A stretch of 64,000 nt of DNA, from contig NZ_LGHL01000006.1 in NCBI RefSeq assembly GCF_001908205.1, positions 1-64,000 of the forward strand, written 5' to 3'. Shown here one piece after another: positions 16,880 through 25,578 of the stretch (positions are counted from its first letter, which is position 1; each line of letters opens with the position of its first letter). The position numbers and the translations under genes were made by a program. Under the pieces are notes generated by a model. That model was not told where the DNA came from and did not search any database. It was given only the letters and a program-made list of their open reading frames with translations. This stretch comes from Bradyrhizobium sp. NAS80.1. Lineage in GTDB: Bacteria; Pseudomonadota; Alphaproteobacteria; Rhizobiales; Xanthobacteraceae.

Positions 16880-17860
16880 TTAGCCGAACTGACACAGCTT
16901 GCGCGCGGCGGTCACGATGCGATCGACCGACGGCATGTAGTGCTGCTCGAGGCGAGCCATCGGTACGATCGTGTCGTAGCCGGTGACGCGTGTCACGGGC
17001 GCAAGTAGCGAGGTGAGGCCGTGTTCAGCGACAGTAGCGGCGATCTCGGCTCCGAAACCGCCTGTGCGCGCCGCCTCGTGCACAATGAGGCAGCGCCCGG
17101 TCTTTGCGACCGAACTCAGGACGGTCTCTTCGTCATAGGGTTTGAGCGTGGCAAGATCGACGACTTCGGCAAGAACGCCTTCGGCAGAGAGTGCATCGGC
17201 GGCAGCAGCGGTTTCCTTCAGCGCCGCGCCCCAACTGATCATCGTGATATCGCGCCCGTCCCTCAGCACGAAGGCATGATCCAGCGGCAAGGCTTCGCCG
17301 TTGTCCTCCACTTCGCCTTTCGCCGCGCGGTAGAGGCGCGTTGGCTCCAGAAACACGACGGGATCGGGATCGCGGATCGCGGCGAGGAGAAGTCCATATG
17401 CGCTCTCCGGCGACGAAGGCATAACGACACGCAGGCCAGGAATATGGGCGAGCATGGCCTCTGTGCTTTCGGAGTGATGCTCGGGCGCGCGAATGCCGGC
17501 CCCATGCGGCGTGCGCAGGACCATTGGGCAGGTGAGCCGTCCCTGCGTACGGTTGCGCATTCGAGATGCGTGGTTCACCAGCTGATCGAGGCAGGGATAG
17601 ACAAATCCCATAAACTGGATCTCGCCGACCGGTTTCAGTCCCTGCGCAGCCATGCCGACGCAGAGCCCGCTGATGAGGAGTTCAGCAAGCGGCGTATCGA
17701 GCACGCGCTCGGATCCAAAGCGTTTCTCTAAGCCGACAGTTGCGCGGAAGACGCCGCCATTCAAGCCGACGTCTTCGCCAAGCACGACCACGCTTGGATC
17801 ATCCTCCATCGCCCGTGCGAGCGCCAGATTGAGGGCCTCGACCAAGGTCATCTCAGGCAT
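16880..17860 (-). CDS. 2-oxoacid dehydrogenase E1 component, beta subunit
   Basis: The ATG at 17860 overlaps the end of E1alpha by eight bases and gives 326 residues. A longer frame from 18010 is a shadow of E1alpha. It opens with MTLVEALNLALARAMEDD and VVVLGEDVG, then DTPLAELLISGLCVGMA, typical of the transketolase-like beta subunit of pyruvate or acetoin dehydrogenases. A C-terminal transketolase domain follows. With E1alpha it forms the thiamine-diphosphate decarboxylase that feeds E2. Coupled translation with E1alpha supports equal amounts of the two. Confidence 0.92.
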   Translation of the reverse strand: MPEMTLVEALNLALARAMEDDPSVVVLGEDVGLNGGVFRATVGLEKRFGSERVLDTPLAELLISGLCVGMAAQGLKPVGEIQFMGFVYPCLDQLVNHASRMRNRTQGRLTCPMVLRTPHGAGIRAPEHHSESTEAMLAHIPGLRVVMPSSPESAYGLLLAAIRDPDPVVFLEPTRLYRAAKGEVEDNGEALPLDHAFVLRDGRDITMISWGAALKETAAAADALSAEGVLAEVVDLATLKPYDEETVLSSVAKTGRCLIVHEAARTGGFGAEIAATVAEHGLTSLLAPVTRVTGYDTIVPMARLEQHYMPSVDRIVTAARKLCQFG

Positions 17861-18950
17861 CGCGCTCTCCCGCAAGCTCATGACGCTGCGCGGCATAGGC
17901 CTCCGGCAGGTTCGCATAGAGATGATCGAACATGGTTTCGGGTGGGCGCGGCGCGGTGGCGAGATAGCGCTCGACCGCCGCCTCGACGCGCTCATTGCAC
18001 TCGGCGGCAAGCTGCTCCTCGTCTGCTTTGCTCCACAGTTTTTGGCCGACGAGATAGCTTCTCAAGCGTGCGATCGGCTCCTCTTTCCAACGGGCCTGGA
18101 CTTCGTCAGTCGAACGGTAACGCAATGCATCATCGGAGGTCGTGTGATCGCCGAGTCGATAGGTGACCGCCTCGATGAAGCGGGGGCCCTTGCCGTCGCG
18201 GGCTGCCGTAATGGCCTCTTCAGCCGCCGCGCGCATGGCCAGCACATCGTTGCCATCGACCTGCTCGCCTGTGAATCCGGCGGCGACAGCCTTCTGGGCC
18301 AGCGTTTCGCAAGCAGTCTGCAGTCGTAAGGGTACCGATATGGCCCATTGATTGTTGGTGGCGACGAACACGACCGGCAGTCGGTGCACGCCGGCAAAAT
18401 TCATCGCCTCGTAAACATCCCCCTTCGAGGTGGCGCCGTCGCCGAAGAGACACACCGCGACACGCGGCTCATTGCGTAGCTTGAACGCATAGGCAACGCC
18501 TGCGGCATGTGGCGCCTGGGATCCGACGGGGACGCAGAATGGGAAATCATGCACCGGTCCCGAGAAGTGGTTGCCCCGCTCGTCCCCGCCCCAGAATAGC
18601 AGGATCTCCTCCAGCTTGACGCCACGCCAGATCAGCGCGCCATTGTCGCGATAGGAGGGGAGCAGCACGTCTTCCTCCTGCATCGCACTGGCAATCCCCA
18701 CCGATACCGCTTCCTGACCGAGCGAAACGGCATACGTTCCAAGCCGGCCCGTGCGCTGCAATGCGACGGCCTTTCGGTCAAACAGGCGCAGGAGCATCAT
18801 GGACCGATAGAGCGCAACGAGTAGCCTCGCGTCGGAGGCGAAGGCGGGAAGTGGACGGTTGATCGAGCCGTCGGGCGCGAGGTAGTTGCGGTGGCGCACG
18901 TCAAAGCGCGCGATCACGGGGAGCTCTTGATTTGCCCGTTTACTGGCCAC
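17853..18950 (-). CDS. 2-oxoacid (pyruvate-type) dehydrogenase E1 component, alpha subunit
   Basis: A GTG at 18950 preceded by GGGAG gives 365 residues. The frame is open further upstream to 19133, but that part looks non-coding. It carries the thiamine-diphosphate motif GDGATSKGDVYEAMNFA (about residue 160) and ends at the downstream NNQWAIS helix, the usual GDG-X(25-30)-NN arrangement. QRTGRLGTYAVSLGQEA and PSYRDNGALIW resemble Gram-positive-type PdhA and branched-chain E1. It decarboxylates the 2-oxoacid. First gene of the operon, it is divergent from the adenosine-specific kinase gene. Confidence 0.9.
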   Translation of the reverse strand: MASKRANQELPVIARFDVRHRNYLAPDGSINRPLPAFASDARLLVALYRSMMLLRLFDRKAVALQRTGRLGTYAVSLGQEAVSVGIASAMQEEDVLLPSYRDNGALIWRGVKLEEILLFWGGDERGNHFSGPVHDFPFCVPVGSQAPHAAGVAYAFKLRNEPRVAVCLFGDGATSKGDVYEAMNFAGVHRLPVVFVATNNQWAISVPLRLQTACETLAQKAVAAGFTGEQVDGNDVLAMRAAAEEAITAARDGKGPRFIEAVTYRLGDHTTSDDALRYRSTDEVQARWKEEPIARLRSYLVGQKLWSKADEEQLAAECNERVEAAVERYLATAPRPPETMFDHLYANLPEAYAAQRHELAGERDA

Positions 18951-19188
18951 GCCCTTACTCCCGAGCGACGCTGCCTCCCAGAGTTGATCATCTGGTGCTT
19001 GCGCACGCGCTTTGCAATACCGTGGCGGAGACGCGCTAGCGTGGTTTTGGCTTTGCTGCATCGCGAGCAATCGCACACGTAACCGTGCGTGATGGCACTG
19101 GCTTTCTTGGACGCCGCGTCGTTCGACTTGCAATCGCTTTCCGACGGCCTACCATGGATTGCGCAGCTCACCTTACAGGAGCGCAGCC

Positions 19189-19674
19189 ATGGAACTTACC
19201 GTGGTACCCATCGTCAAGCCGGATGCCGCCAACTTTATCTTCGGCCAGTCGCATTTCATCAAGACCGTGGAAGACCTTCACGAGGCGCTGGTCGGCGCGG
19301 TTCCGGGCATCCGCTTCGGATTGGCCTTTTGCGAGGCCTCCGGTAAGCGGCTGGTGCGCTGGTCGGGCAATGACGAAGCTGCTCTCGTCCTCGCACGTGA
19401 CAACGCATTGGCCATCGGCGCAGGCCACACTTTCCTGATCTTCCTCGGTGACGGATTCTTTCCCGTCAACGTGCTGGCTACCGTGCGCGCGGTGCCAGAG
19501 GTCTGCCGCATCTATTGTGCGACAGCCAACCCGACCCAGGTGATTGTCGCCCAGACGGAGCAGGGCCGCGGCGTGCTCGGCGTGGTGGACGGCGCCTCGC
19601 CGCTGGGTGTCGAAACCGACGCCGACATTGCGTGGCGGAAAGATCTGTTGCGCAAGATCGGCTACAAGCTGTAG
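19189..19674 (+). CDS. Adenosine-specific kinase (PF04008 family)
   Basis: The ATG at 19189 has AGGAG about eight bases upstream and gives 161 residues. The sequence fits the small adenosine-specific kinase family throughout: PIVKPDAANFIFGQSHFIKT at the start (shown at the limit), CEASGKRLVRWSGND in the middle and VVDGASPLGVETDADIAWRK at the end. Members bind adenosine or AMP, and the biological role is poorly defined. It is convergent with the ABC transporter operon (six bases between stops). Neighbouring carbon-metabolism genes suggest a link to energy status, which is inference. Confidence 0.88.
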   Translation: MELTVVPIVKPDAANFIFGQSHFIKTVEDLHEALVGAVPGIRFGLAFCEASGKRLVRWSGNDEAALVLARDNALAIGAGHTFLIFLGDGFFPVNVLATVRAVPEVCRIYCATANPTQVIVAQTEQGRGVLGVVDGASPLGVETDADIAWRKDLLRKIGYKL

Positions 19675-19680
19675 TGGCCG

Positions 19681-20775
19681 TCAGATCGCCGCTTGCGACG
19701 CACCGTCGAAGAAGTACAGGCGGTCAGGATTTAGGGCAAGGCGAAGCTGGTCATGGACTTTCGCCCTGACGGTCGGCTCTACGGCGGCTACCATCGTGCT
19801 GGGGCCGACCTTCACATCCAGGAGAATCTCAGATCCGAGCTTCTCGACGACCTCGACTATGACATCGACGGCGAGATCTGCTGCGTCGCTGCTGGCGGCC
19901 GCGCGCAGGTCCTCCGGGCGGATTCCAAGTGTGACGCTTTCTCCCACATGCTTACGAAGCCGGCCAGCGACCTCGGCCGGCAGTTTGATATGGATGCCTT
20001 CGTTGTTGGCCCACAGTAAGCCGTCGGCGTCAGCGGCGATCGTCACCGTCGCGAAATTCATCGCAGGCGACCCGATGAAGCCCGCAACGAAGCGGTTGGC
20101 GGGCGCATTGTAGAGCTCGAGCGGCTCGCCGACCTGCTGAACGACACCATCCCTCATGACGACGACGCGATCGCCGAGTGTCATCGCTTCGACCTGATCG
20201 TGGGTCACGTAGATGGCGGTGGTGCCGAGGCGAGCGTGAATCTTCTTGATCTCCACCCGCATCTGGACGCGTAGCTTGGCGTCGAGGTTCGACAGCGGCT
20301 CGTCGAACAGGAATACCTTCGGATGCCGAACGATGGCCCGTCCCAGGGCGACACGCTGCCGCTGGCCGCCGGAGAGCTGCCGCGGCTTGCGCTGCAGCTG
20401 CGCCTGGATGCCAAGGATCTCGGCCGCGGCCTTCACGCGTGCGTCGATCTCTGCGCGACCGAACCGCCGCATCTTCAGGCCGAACGCCATGTTGTCGTAG
20501 ACGTTCATGTGCGGGTAGAGCGCATAGTTCTGGAACACCATGGCGATGTCGCGATCCATCGGCGGCAGCTCGTTGACGACCTTGTCGCCGATGAGGACTT
20601 CGCCCGAGGAGATGGATTCAAGGCCGGCCACCATGCGCAGCGTCGTGGTCTTGCCACAGCCCGAAGGACCAACCAGAACCACGAACTCCTTGTCGTTGAT
20701 CTCGAGGTTCACGTCTTTGACGGCGTGGACCCCGTCGAACGTCTTGTTCAAATTGCGTATCTCGACCCGCGCCAT
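19681..20775 (-). CDS. CUT1-type ABC transporter ATPase (UgpC/MalK family)
   Basis: The product has 364 residues: Walker A GPSGCGKTT near residue 37, Q-loop in MVFQNYALYPHM, signature LSGGQRQR near 135, Walker B VFLFDEPLSNLD, and a C-terminal TOBE/OB regulatory region as in MalK and UgpC. It powers uptake through the two permeases encoded upstream. It is the last gene of a four-gene operon (binding protein, two permeases, ATPase) with gaps of only three to four bases around it. The substrate is probably a sugar or polyol, but nothing in the sequence names it. Confidence 0.93.
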   Translation of the reverse strand: MARVEIRNLNKTFDGVHAVKDVNLEINDKEFVVLVGPSGCGKTTTLRMVAGLESISSGEVLIGDKVVNELPPMDRDIAMVFQNYALYPHMNVYDNMAFGLKMRRFGRAEIDARVKAAAEILGIQAQLQRKPRQLSGGQRQRVALGRAIVRHPKVFLFDEPLSNLDAKLRVQMRVEIKKIHARLGTTAIYVTHDQVEAMTLGDRVVVMRDGVVQQVGEPLELYNAPANRFVAGFIGSPAMNFATVTIAADADGLLWANNEGIHIKLPAEVAGRLRKHVGESVTLGIRPEDLRAAASSDAADLAVDVIVEVVEKLGSEILLDVKVGPSTMVAAVEPTVRAKVHDQLRLALNPDRLYFFDGASQAAI

Positions 20776-20778
20776 GGT

Positions 20779-21630
20779 TCACCCTTTGACCGCTCCGGTG
20801 AGACCCGCGACGTAGTGCTCGACAAAGAACGAGTAGACGAATGCGACGGGTATGGACCCCAGAAGGGCGCCCGCCATCAGCGAGCCCCAGTAGAACACAT
20901 CACCGCGGATCAGCTCCGACGTGACGCCGACCGGGACGGTCTTCTGCGCGGGGGAGGACAGGAAGACCAGAGCATAGATGAACTCGTTCCACGACAGCGT
21001 GAACGCGAAGATCCCGGCCGAGAGGATTCCGGGCACAGCGATCGGGAAGATGATGTAGAGCATCGCCTGCCAGCGGGCGGCGCCGTCGATGCGGGCGCAT
21101 TCCTCGAGCTCCCGCGGGATCGCCTTGAAGTATCCCATCAAGAGCCAGGTGCAGAATGGGATCAGGAATGTGGGATAGGTCAGGATCAGCGCCCACGGCG
21201 TATCGCCGAGGTGAAAGTTGCGGACGACGTCGGCGAGCGGAATGAAGAGCAGCGTTTGCGGCACGAGATAGGTGATGAAGATGGCGGTCCCGAGCATGCC
21301 GGCGAAGCGGAATTTGAGGCGCGAGAGCGCGTATCCGGCCAAAAGCCCGCAGAACAGCGAAATCAGTGTCGCAGCAATCGAGATGAAAAGCGTGTTGAGC
21401 ATCCAGGTGCTGAACAACGTCTCCTGCAAGAGATAGGTGATGTGATCGAGGGTCGGATGCGCGGTCCAGAACGGCGCGTAGTTCGGCGCGCTCCAGGGCC
21501 GGTAGAGCTCGGCATCGGGCCGTACCGCGGTGACCATCATCCAGTAGAATGGAAACAGTAGCGTGAAGACAAAGGCGCTCAACGGGATGTAGAAGAAAAC
21601 CCAGCGCCGCCATTTTGCACCTTCGATCAT
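20779..21630 (-). CDS. CUT1-type ABC transporter permease (MalG-like)
   Basis: This 283-residue protein has six predicted membrane helices, the first at residues 13-33. The EAA loop is seen as ELEECARIDGAARWQAMLYIIFP (here given in its core EECARIDGA), which docks on the ATPase. It matches the second permease of carbohydrate importers. It sits three bases upstream of the ATPase gene and three bases downstream of the other permease gene in the same operon. Confidence 0.93.
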   Translation of the reverse strand: MIEGAKWRRWVFFYIPLSAFVFTLLFPFYWMMVTAVRPDAELYRPWSAPNYAPFWTAHPTLDHITYLLQETLFSTWMLNTLFISIAATLISLFCGLLAGYALSRLKFRFAGMLGTAIFITYLVPQTLLFIPLADVVRNFHLGDTPWALILTYPTFLIPFCTWLLMGYFKAIPRELEECARIDGAARWQAMLYIIFPIAVPGILSAGIFAFTLSWNEFIYALVFLSSPAQKTVPVGVTSELIRGDVFYWGSLMAGALLGSIPVAFVYSFFVEHYVAGLTGAVKG

Positions 21631-21633
21631 GGC

Positions 21634-22575
21634 TCAAAGGGTCTCCACCCGGCGGATGTAAAGGAGCTGCACGATCACGACGACGAGCAGCACCGGGAAC
21701 ATGGCGAGCGAGATCGCCGCGCCCTGGCTCAACAGCCCGGTGCCGACGCCGATCTGGTAGGCATAGGTCGCGAAAAGGTGGGTGGCGTTGGCAGGCCCGC
21801 CGCCGGTCAGCACATAGACGAGCTGAAAATCGGCAAAGGTCTGGATGACCGAGAACAGAACCACCACCATCGTGACCGGCAGGAGGAGCGGCCATGTCAC
21901 GTACCAGAAGCGTTGCCAGGGCCTTGCGCCGTCGATCGCCGCGGCATCCTGCAATTCCGGATTGATGGTCTGCAGACCGGCGAGCAGGCTGATCGCGTAA
22001 AACGGCACGCCGCGCCAGATGTTGACGATGATCACGGAGATCAGCGCCAGGCTCGGATCACCCAGCCAATTGATCCGGGTGCCGATGAGGCCGAGCCTGA
22101 ACAGCGTCCAGTTGATGACGCTGAATGTGGGATCGAACATCCACTTCCATGCGAAGGTCGAGAGCACCGTGGGGATGATGAACGGCAGAAGGATGAAGGC
22201 GCGCGTAAAGGCTTTTCCCTTGAAGTTGCGATTGAGGAGAAGCGCAAGCCAGAGGCCGAGGGCGAGCTTGAAGACGGTTGTCACCGCCGTATAGACGACC
22301 GTGTTCCACACCGCGACGCGGAAGATGCTGTCGTTCAGCAGCAGAGCGAAGTTCTGCATCCCGACAAAGCTGCCGGGTACGCCGACCTTGGCATCCGTCA
22401 CTGATAACTCCACGCCCTTGACGAACGGGTAGGCGATGAAGAGGCCGAGCAGCACCAGGGTTGGCAGCAGCAGGACGAATGCGAGCCAGCGCTCGTCCTC
22501 GAGGAGACGCGTGATCGGCCACCGGCGCACGGAGACCGCATAGGTATCCGAAGTCGTGACGTCGCTGACAGCCAT
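21634..22575 (-). CDS. CUT1-type ABC transporter permease (MalF-like)
   Basis: The ATG at 22575, preceded by GAGAGG, gives 313 residues. An earlier start at 22647 is less likely because it would add a charged tail. It has six membrane helices and an EAA-type loop (LQDAAAIDGARPWQRF). It pairs with the MalG-like permease to form the membrane channel. The gene follows the binding-protein gene by about 75 bases in the same direction. Confidence 0.9.
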   Translation of the reverse strand: MAVSDVTTSDTYAVSVRRWPITRLLEDERWLAFVLLLPTLVLLGLFIAYPFVKGVELSVTDAKVGVPGSFVGMQNFALLLNDSIFRVAVWNTVVYTAVTTVFKLALGLWLALLLNRNFKGKAFTRAFILLPFIIPTVLSTFAWKWMFDPTFSVINWTLFRLGLIGTRINWLGDPSLALISVIIVNIWRGVPFYAISLLAGLQTINPELQDAAAIDGARPWQRFWYVTWPLLLPVTMVVVLFSVIQTFADFQLVYVLTGGGPANATHLFATYAYQIGVGTGLLSQGAAISLAMFPVLLVVVIVQLLYIRRVETL

Positions 22576-22650
22576 CTCAAGTCCTCTCGACCGTGGCCCG
22601 CTCGCCCCCACTTTCATTGACCGTCCGGCGCTCGAGGGCCGGATCATGCT

Positions 22651-23982
22651 CTAGGCGTGGACCCTCGCGACCTCCTCATGCGCCCATTTCACCGCGTCTT
22701 CCGCCGGCATTCCCTGCACCGCTTTGGCGAACATGTCGATGATGATGTATTTGCTCAGCACCTCGGCCGCATGTCGGTCGGCCGGGCCCTCATAGCCAGG
22801 GAAGCGGCCGGCACGTGCCGCCGTTCGGTAGGGCAGCATGACCGGGTCCTTATCCCACAGTTTGTCCTTCTCCCAGATCGTCGTCGCACCAACCGTATAG
22901 CCCTGCTGGGTGTCGAACCATTTCTGGTAGACGTCCTTGGAGGTGATCCAGCGCAGGAACTCCTTGGCCGCCTTCTGATTCCTGGAATAGCCCATCAGCA
23001 TGTTCGACATCGGCAGGTGATAGCCGAACTGACCTGCGGCACCTGTCGGCAGGGGCGCGTGCAGGATGTCCTGCCAAAGCGGCGTGCCGTTCTCGGTCGC
23101 ATAGGCCTCAGGCTTGCGCTTGGCCTCGAGATAGATCGAGGCCCCGTTCAGGGTGCAACTGCAAGTGCCCGAGAGGAACGCGCGGTTGTTGCTGGAATCG
23201 TCCCAGGCGAGCCCGCCTTCGTCATAGCCGTCCTTCCAGAAACCGGCCATGAATTTGACGGACTCGATCGTCTCCTTGGAGTTCAGCACGACGGTCTTGC
23301 CGTCGGCCAGCACTTCCTTGCCGCCGAACGACCACAGGAACGGATAGGCATAGGTCGGTGCGTCGCCAAATGTGTGGCCGACCGTCTGGCCCATCGGACG
23401 CCCCTTGGCCTTGAGCAACTTGCCCGCTGCGCGATACAGTTCCCAATTCTGCGGGAACTTGCCCGCCGGATAGCCGATCTCCTCGAACCAGGACTTGCGG
23501 TAGGCCAATTGCGCCCCGACGACGCACCAGGGCACGGCGAGCCATTTCTTGCCGTCGTTGGCGACGACCTTCGATTCTTCGTAGTAACCCTCCTGGGCCT
23601 TGCCGATCTCCTCGGCGACGTCGCTGACATCAGCAACGCTCTCCGGGTAGAGCTGCGCCCAGTTGTTGAGTGCACAGATGACGTCGGGACCCGAGCCCGA
23701 CTGGATCGCCGAGGTGGTGCGGGCCTGGATATCGTTGGCGTTGATCATTTCGATGGTGAGCTTGATGCCCAGCGCCTTCTCGCATTCCGGGACAATCTCC
23801 TTCAGGAGAAGGGCGTCGGAGGCTGGGACGAAATCGTTCCATCGCAACCAGTGGAGGGTGGTGGACTGGGCGTAGGCTGGGGCCTGCTTCATGGCAACGA
23901 TCGACGCCATTCCTCCGGCCCTTGCCGCAAGTGCACCGCCGCCGGAAAGCTTAAGAAGCTCACGCCGACTTATGCGCGTCAT
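22651..23982 (-). CDS. ABC transporter substrate-binding protein with Tat-type signal (family 1 extracellular solute-binding)
   Basis: The 443-residue protein starts MTRISRRELLKLSGGG, a twin-arginine signal ending near AYAQS (about residue 40). The mature part has the SBP_bac_1 pattern (LHWLRWNDFVPASD, NANDIQARTTSAIQSGSGPDV) typical of sugar and polyol binding proteins. It is the first gene of the importer operon. Several Trp and Tyr residues suggest an aromatic-lined sugar site. Substrate is unknown. Twin-arginine export of this class is normal in rhizobia. Confidence 0.92.
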   Translation of the reverse strand: MTRISRRELLKLSGGGALAARAGGMASIVAMKQAPAYAQSTTLHWLRWNDFVPASDALLLKEIVPECEKALGIKLTIEMINANDIQARTTSAIQSGSGPDVICALNNWAQLYPESVADVSDVAEEIGKAQEGYYEESKVVANDGKKWLAVPWCVVGAQLAYRKSWFEEIGYPAGKFPQNWELYRAAGKLLKAKGRPMGQTVGHTFGDAPTYAYPFLWSFGGKEVLADGKTVVLNSKETIESVKFMAGFWKDGYDEGGLAWDDSSNNRAFLSGTCSCTLNGASIYLEAKRKPEAYATENGTPLWQDILHAPLPTGAAGQFGYHLPMSNMLMGYSRNQKAAKEFLRWITSKDVYQKWFDTQQGYTVGATTIWEKDKLWDKDPVMLPYRTAARAGRFPGYEGPADRHAAEVLSKYIIIDMFAKAVQGMPAEDAVKWAHEEVARVHA

Positions 23983-24451
23983 GGTGTATGTCCTCCCTAT
24001 TATTGGTGCTGAATTCTCCTCTCTTGGAACTCCGTAAAAGATTTGGGCGTGAAGAAGTTGCTATTCAATGTGCCGATAAACCTTTTGTCGGCGTAGCAGG
24101 GGGCGGCGGGCACCATTTCCAGGGACGCTTTCCGCCGGTCGAAGGAGCGAAAGGAGGAAGCCAAAGATCGAGTTGGTCGAAACGAAGACGAACGCGCGCG
24201 TCTTGGCCTCCGCGGCAATGCAACAAGACCAGCCTGGCTGCGCGACGCTGCCTTTCGATGATGTCGAAGCAGCTATCTCCTGGCCTCTCGCAACCGCGAT
24301 CGAGGGCGTCGAACCGATAAATGTGGCAACATCTATTCCCAAAACCGCCCGTCTGTCTGCCGGGCAACACGTCCCCACTCCTCGCGGTCGCTTGCTGTTT
24401 CAGGCAGGCGCCGCTTGAGGTATCGTTAGAACTCGGATCAGGGAAATTGCC
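23983..24451. other. Intergenic region without a convincing gene
   Basis: These 469 bases hold only short overlapping frames without ribosome-binding sites or recognisable families. They must contain the promoter of the minus-strand ABC importer operon near 23985-24060 and that of the small plus-strand gene starting at 24452. I see no clear operator or hairpin. Confidence 0.5.
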
Positions 24452-24649
24452 ATGATTACCTACACGGTCGGGCTGAAACTCGCGAAGCGTACCAAGGCGC
24501 TCACGATCGAGGCTGAGGACGCACTGCTCGCAGCTCTCAAGATGAAGCTTGAGAACCCCGAGGCGCTCATCACGTATGTTCGCAAGTCGAATCGCCGTGG
24601 TGACCGTCGTCACCCGCATGACGCGATGCAGAGCAAGAAAATGACCTAG
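24452..24649 (+). CDS. Small conserved cytoplasmic protein, unknown
   Basis: This frame of 65 residues starts MITYTVGLKLAKRTKAL, has an amphipathic helix rich in Ala, Leu and Glu (IEAEDALLAALKMK) and ends in a basic RRGDRRHP tail. GGGAA lies ten bases upstream of the ATG. I know similar short, basic-tailed proteins from Bradyrhizobium but not their role. The length, base composition and start support a real gene. It stands alone between two minus-strand genes. Confidence 0.6.
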   Translation: MITYTVGLKLAKRTKALTIEAEDALLAALKMKLENPEALITYVRKSNRRGDRRHPHDAMQSKKMT

Positions 24650-24759
24650 GATTCCATCGGTTGGCACTGTGCTGCGACGGAGGTATCTGGAAGCGCAGCA
24701 ACTGGCTGGGCAGATGATGTCTGAATCGTCGGAAACGGCCTGAGTGCCGCCAGCGTTCG

Positions 24760-25209
24760 CTATCTCTCATACCAGCCGACGAGGATCGCTTCCGCAATTA
24801 GGGACTTGCGCGCCTCTCGCTCAATTTCGCGACAGGAGGCGTTGGCCTTTGCCTGAAGGTGGTCGGTCGAGAGGGCAAGCAGCCGGAAGTGATAGTGATG
24901 AGGCCCGTGGCCCGGGGGTGGACACGGGCCGCCGTAGCCGACCTTCCGAAAATCGTTGACCGCCTGCTTCACATTCTTGTTCCGCGCGGCCCCCTCCGCA
25001 GACTCCATTAAGACTGGCGGAAGATCATACGCCGCCCAATGGTGCCACGTGCCGGCGGGCGCATCTGGGTCGTCGCACAGCAAGACAAAACTTTTCGTTC
25101 CGCCTGGTGCATCGGACCATTGCAGAGGTGGCGAAAGGTCTTCTCCGTCGCAAGTGAACCGTTTCGGAATTTGCGCTCCATCGGCGAACGCGCTTGAAAC
25201 GAGTTTCAT
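24760..25209 (-). CDS. YbhB/YbcL family (PEBP/Raf kinase inhibitor-like) protein
   Basis: The ATG at 25209 gives 149 residues. A frame open to 25461 has no support upstream. The phosphatidylethanolamine-binding-protein fold is visible as FTCDGEDLSPPLQWSDAP, then VLLCDDPDAPAGTWHHWAAYDLP and a PCPPPGHGPHHYHFRL block, with the Asp and His residues of the anion-binding pocket. These small proteins are cytoplasmic in bacteria and their physiological ligand is unknown. GGAGG lies about seven bases before the ATG. It is divergent from the FBP aldolase/phosphatase gene. Confidence 0.92.
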   Translation of the reverse strand: MKLVSSAFADGAQIPKRFTCDGEDLSPPLQWSDAPGGTKSFVLLCDDPDAPAGTWHHWAAYDLPPVLMESAEGAARNKNVKQAVNDFRKVGYGGPCPPPGHGPHHYHFRLLALSTDHLQAKANASCREIEREARKSLIAEAILVGWYER

Positions 25210-25578
25210 GGCTCCCTCCATCAGGTTGCAGGAGACATAGGCGCGGCTGGGCTCACTGGGCTCGGATGAGGCCTCCGGAAGCGGCCGGATCGCGCTGGAT
25301 CGGTAGCAGCCCGCCGGCGATCGCGGCAGTATAGCTCGATTTTGGCGCGTGCAATTCAGCTTTGGCGCCGCAGCGAATATCGGCGACAGCGCCGGTTGTT
25401 GTCCAAGCCGAGCCCTGAGTGGAAACTCTGCATGACCTCGGCAGTCGGACGAGCCTATCAAGCAAGAACCAGATCTGTGGAACCTATCGAGGCCACAGGC
25501 GTTCCCCGAGCCAGCAGCGCCGTGCCCCGGCGTGACCAGCGCCGAGGCCGAGGTGCTGAGTAGCGCGGGGGAATGATC
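25210..25578. other. Intergenic region between divergent genes
   Basis: These 369 bases separate the PEBP gene (minus) from the FBP aldolase/phosphatase gene (plus). Only short frames without recognisable content occur. Both promoters must lie here, but I cannot point to convincing -35/-10 elements or an operator. Confidence 0.5.

Noticed and set aside
20323..21561. 412-residue open frame on the plus strand rich in Arg, Asp and His
   Set aside because: Covers parts of two permease and ATPase genes in antisense; composition is an artefact of complementing hydrophobic codons.
22657..24012. 451-residue open frame on the plus strand
   Set aside because: Antisense shadow of the ABC binding-protein gene, which has a clear Tat signal and conserved family pattern.
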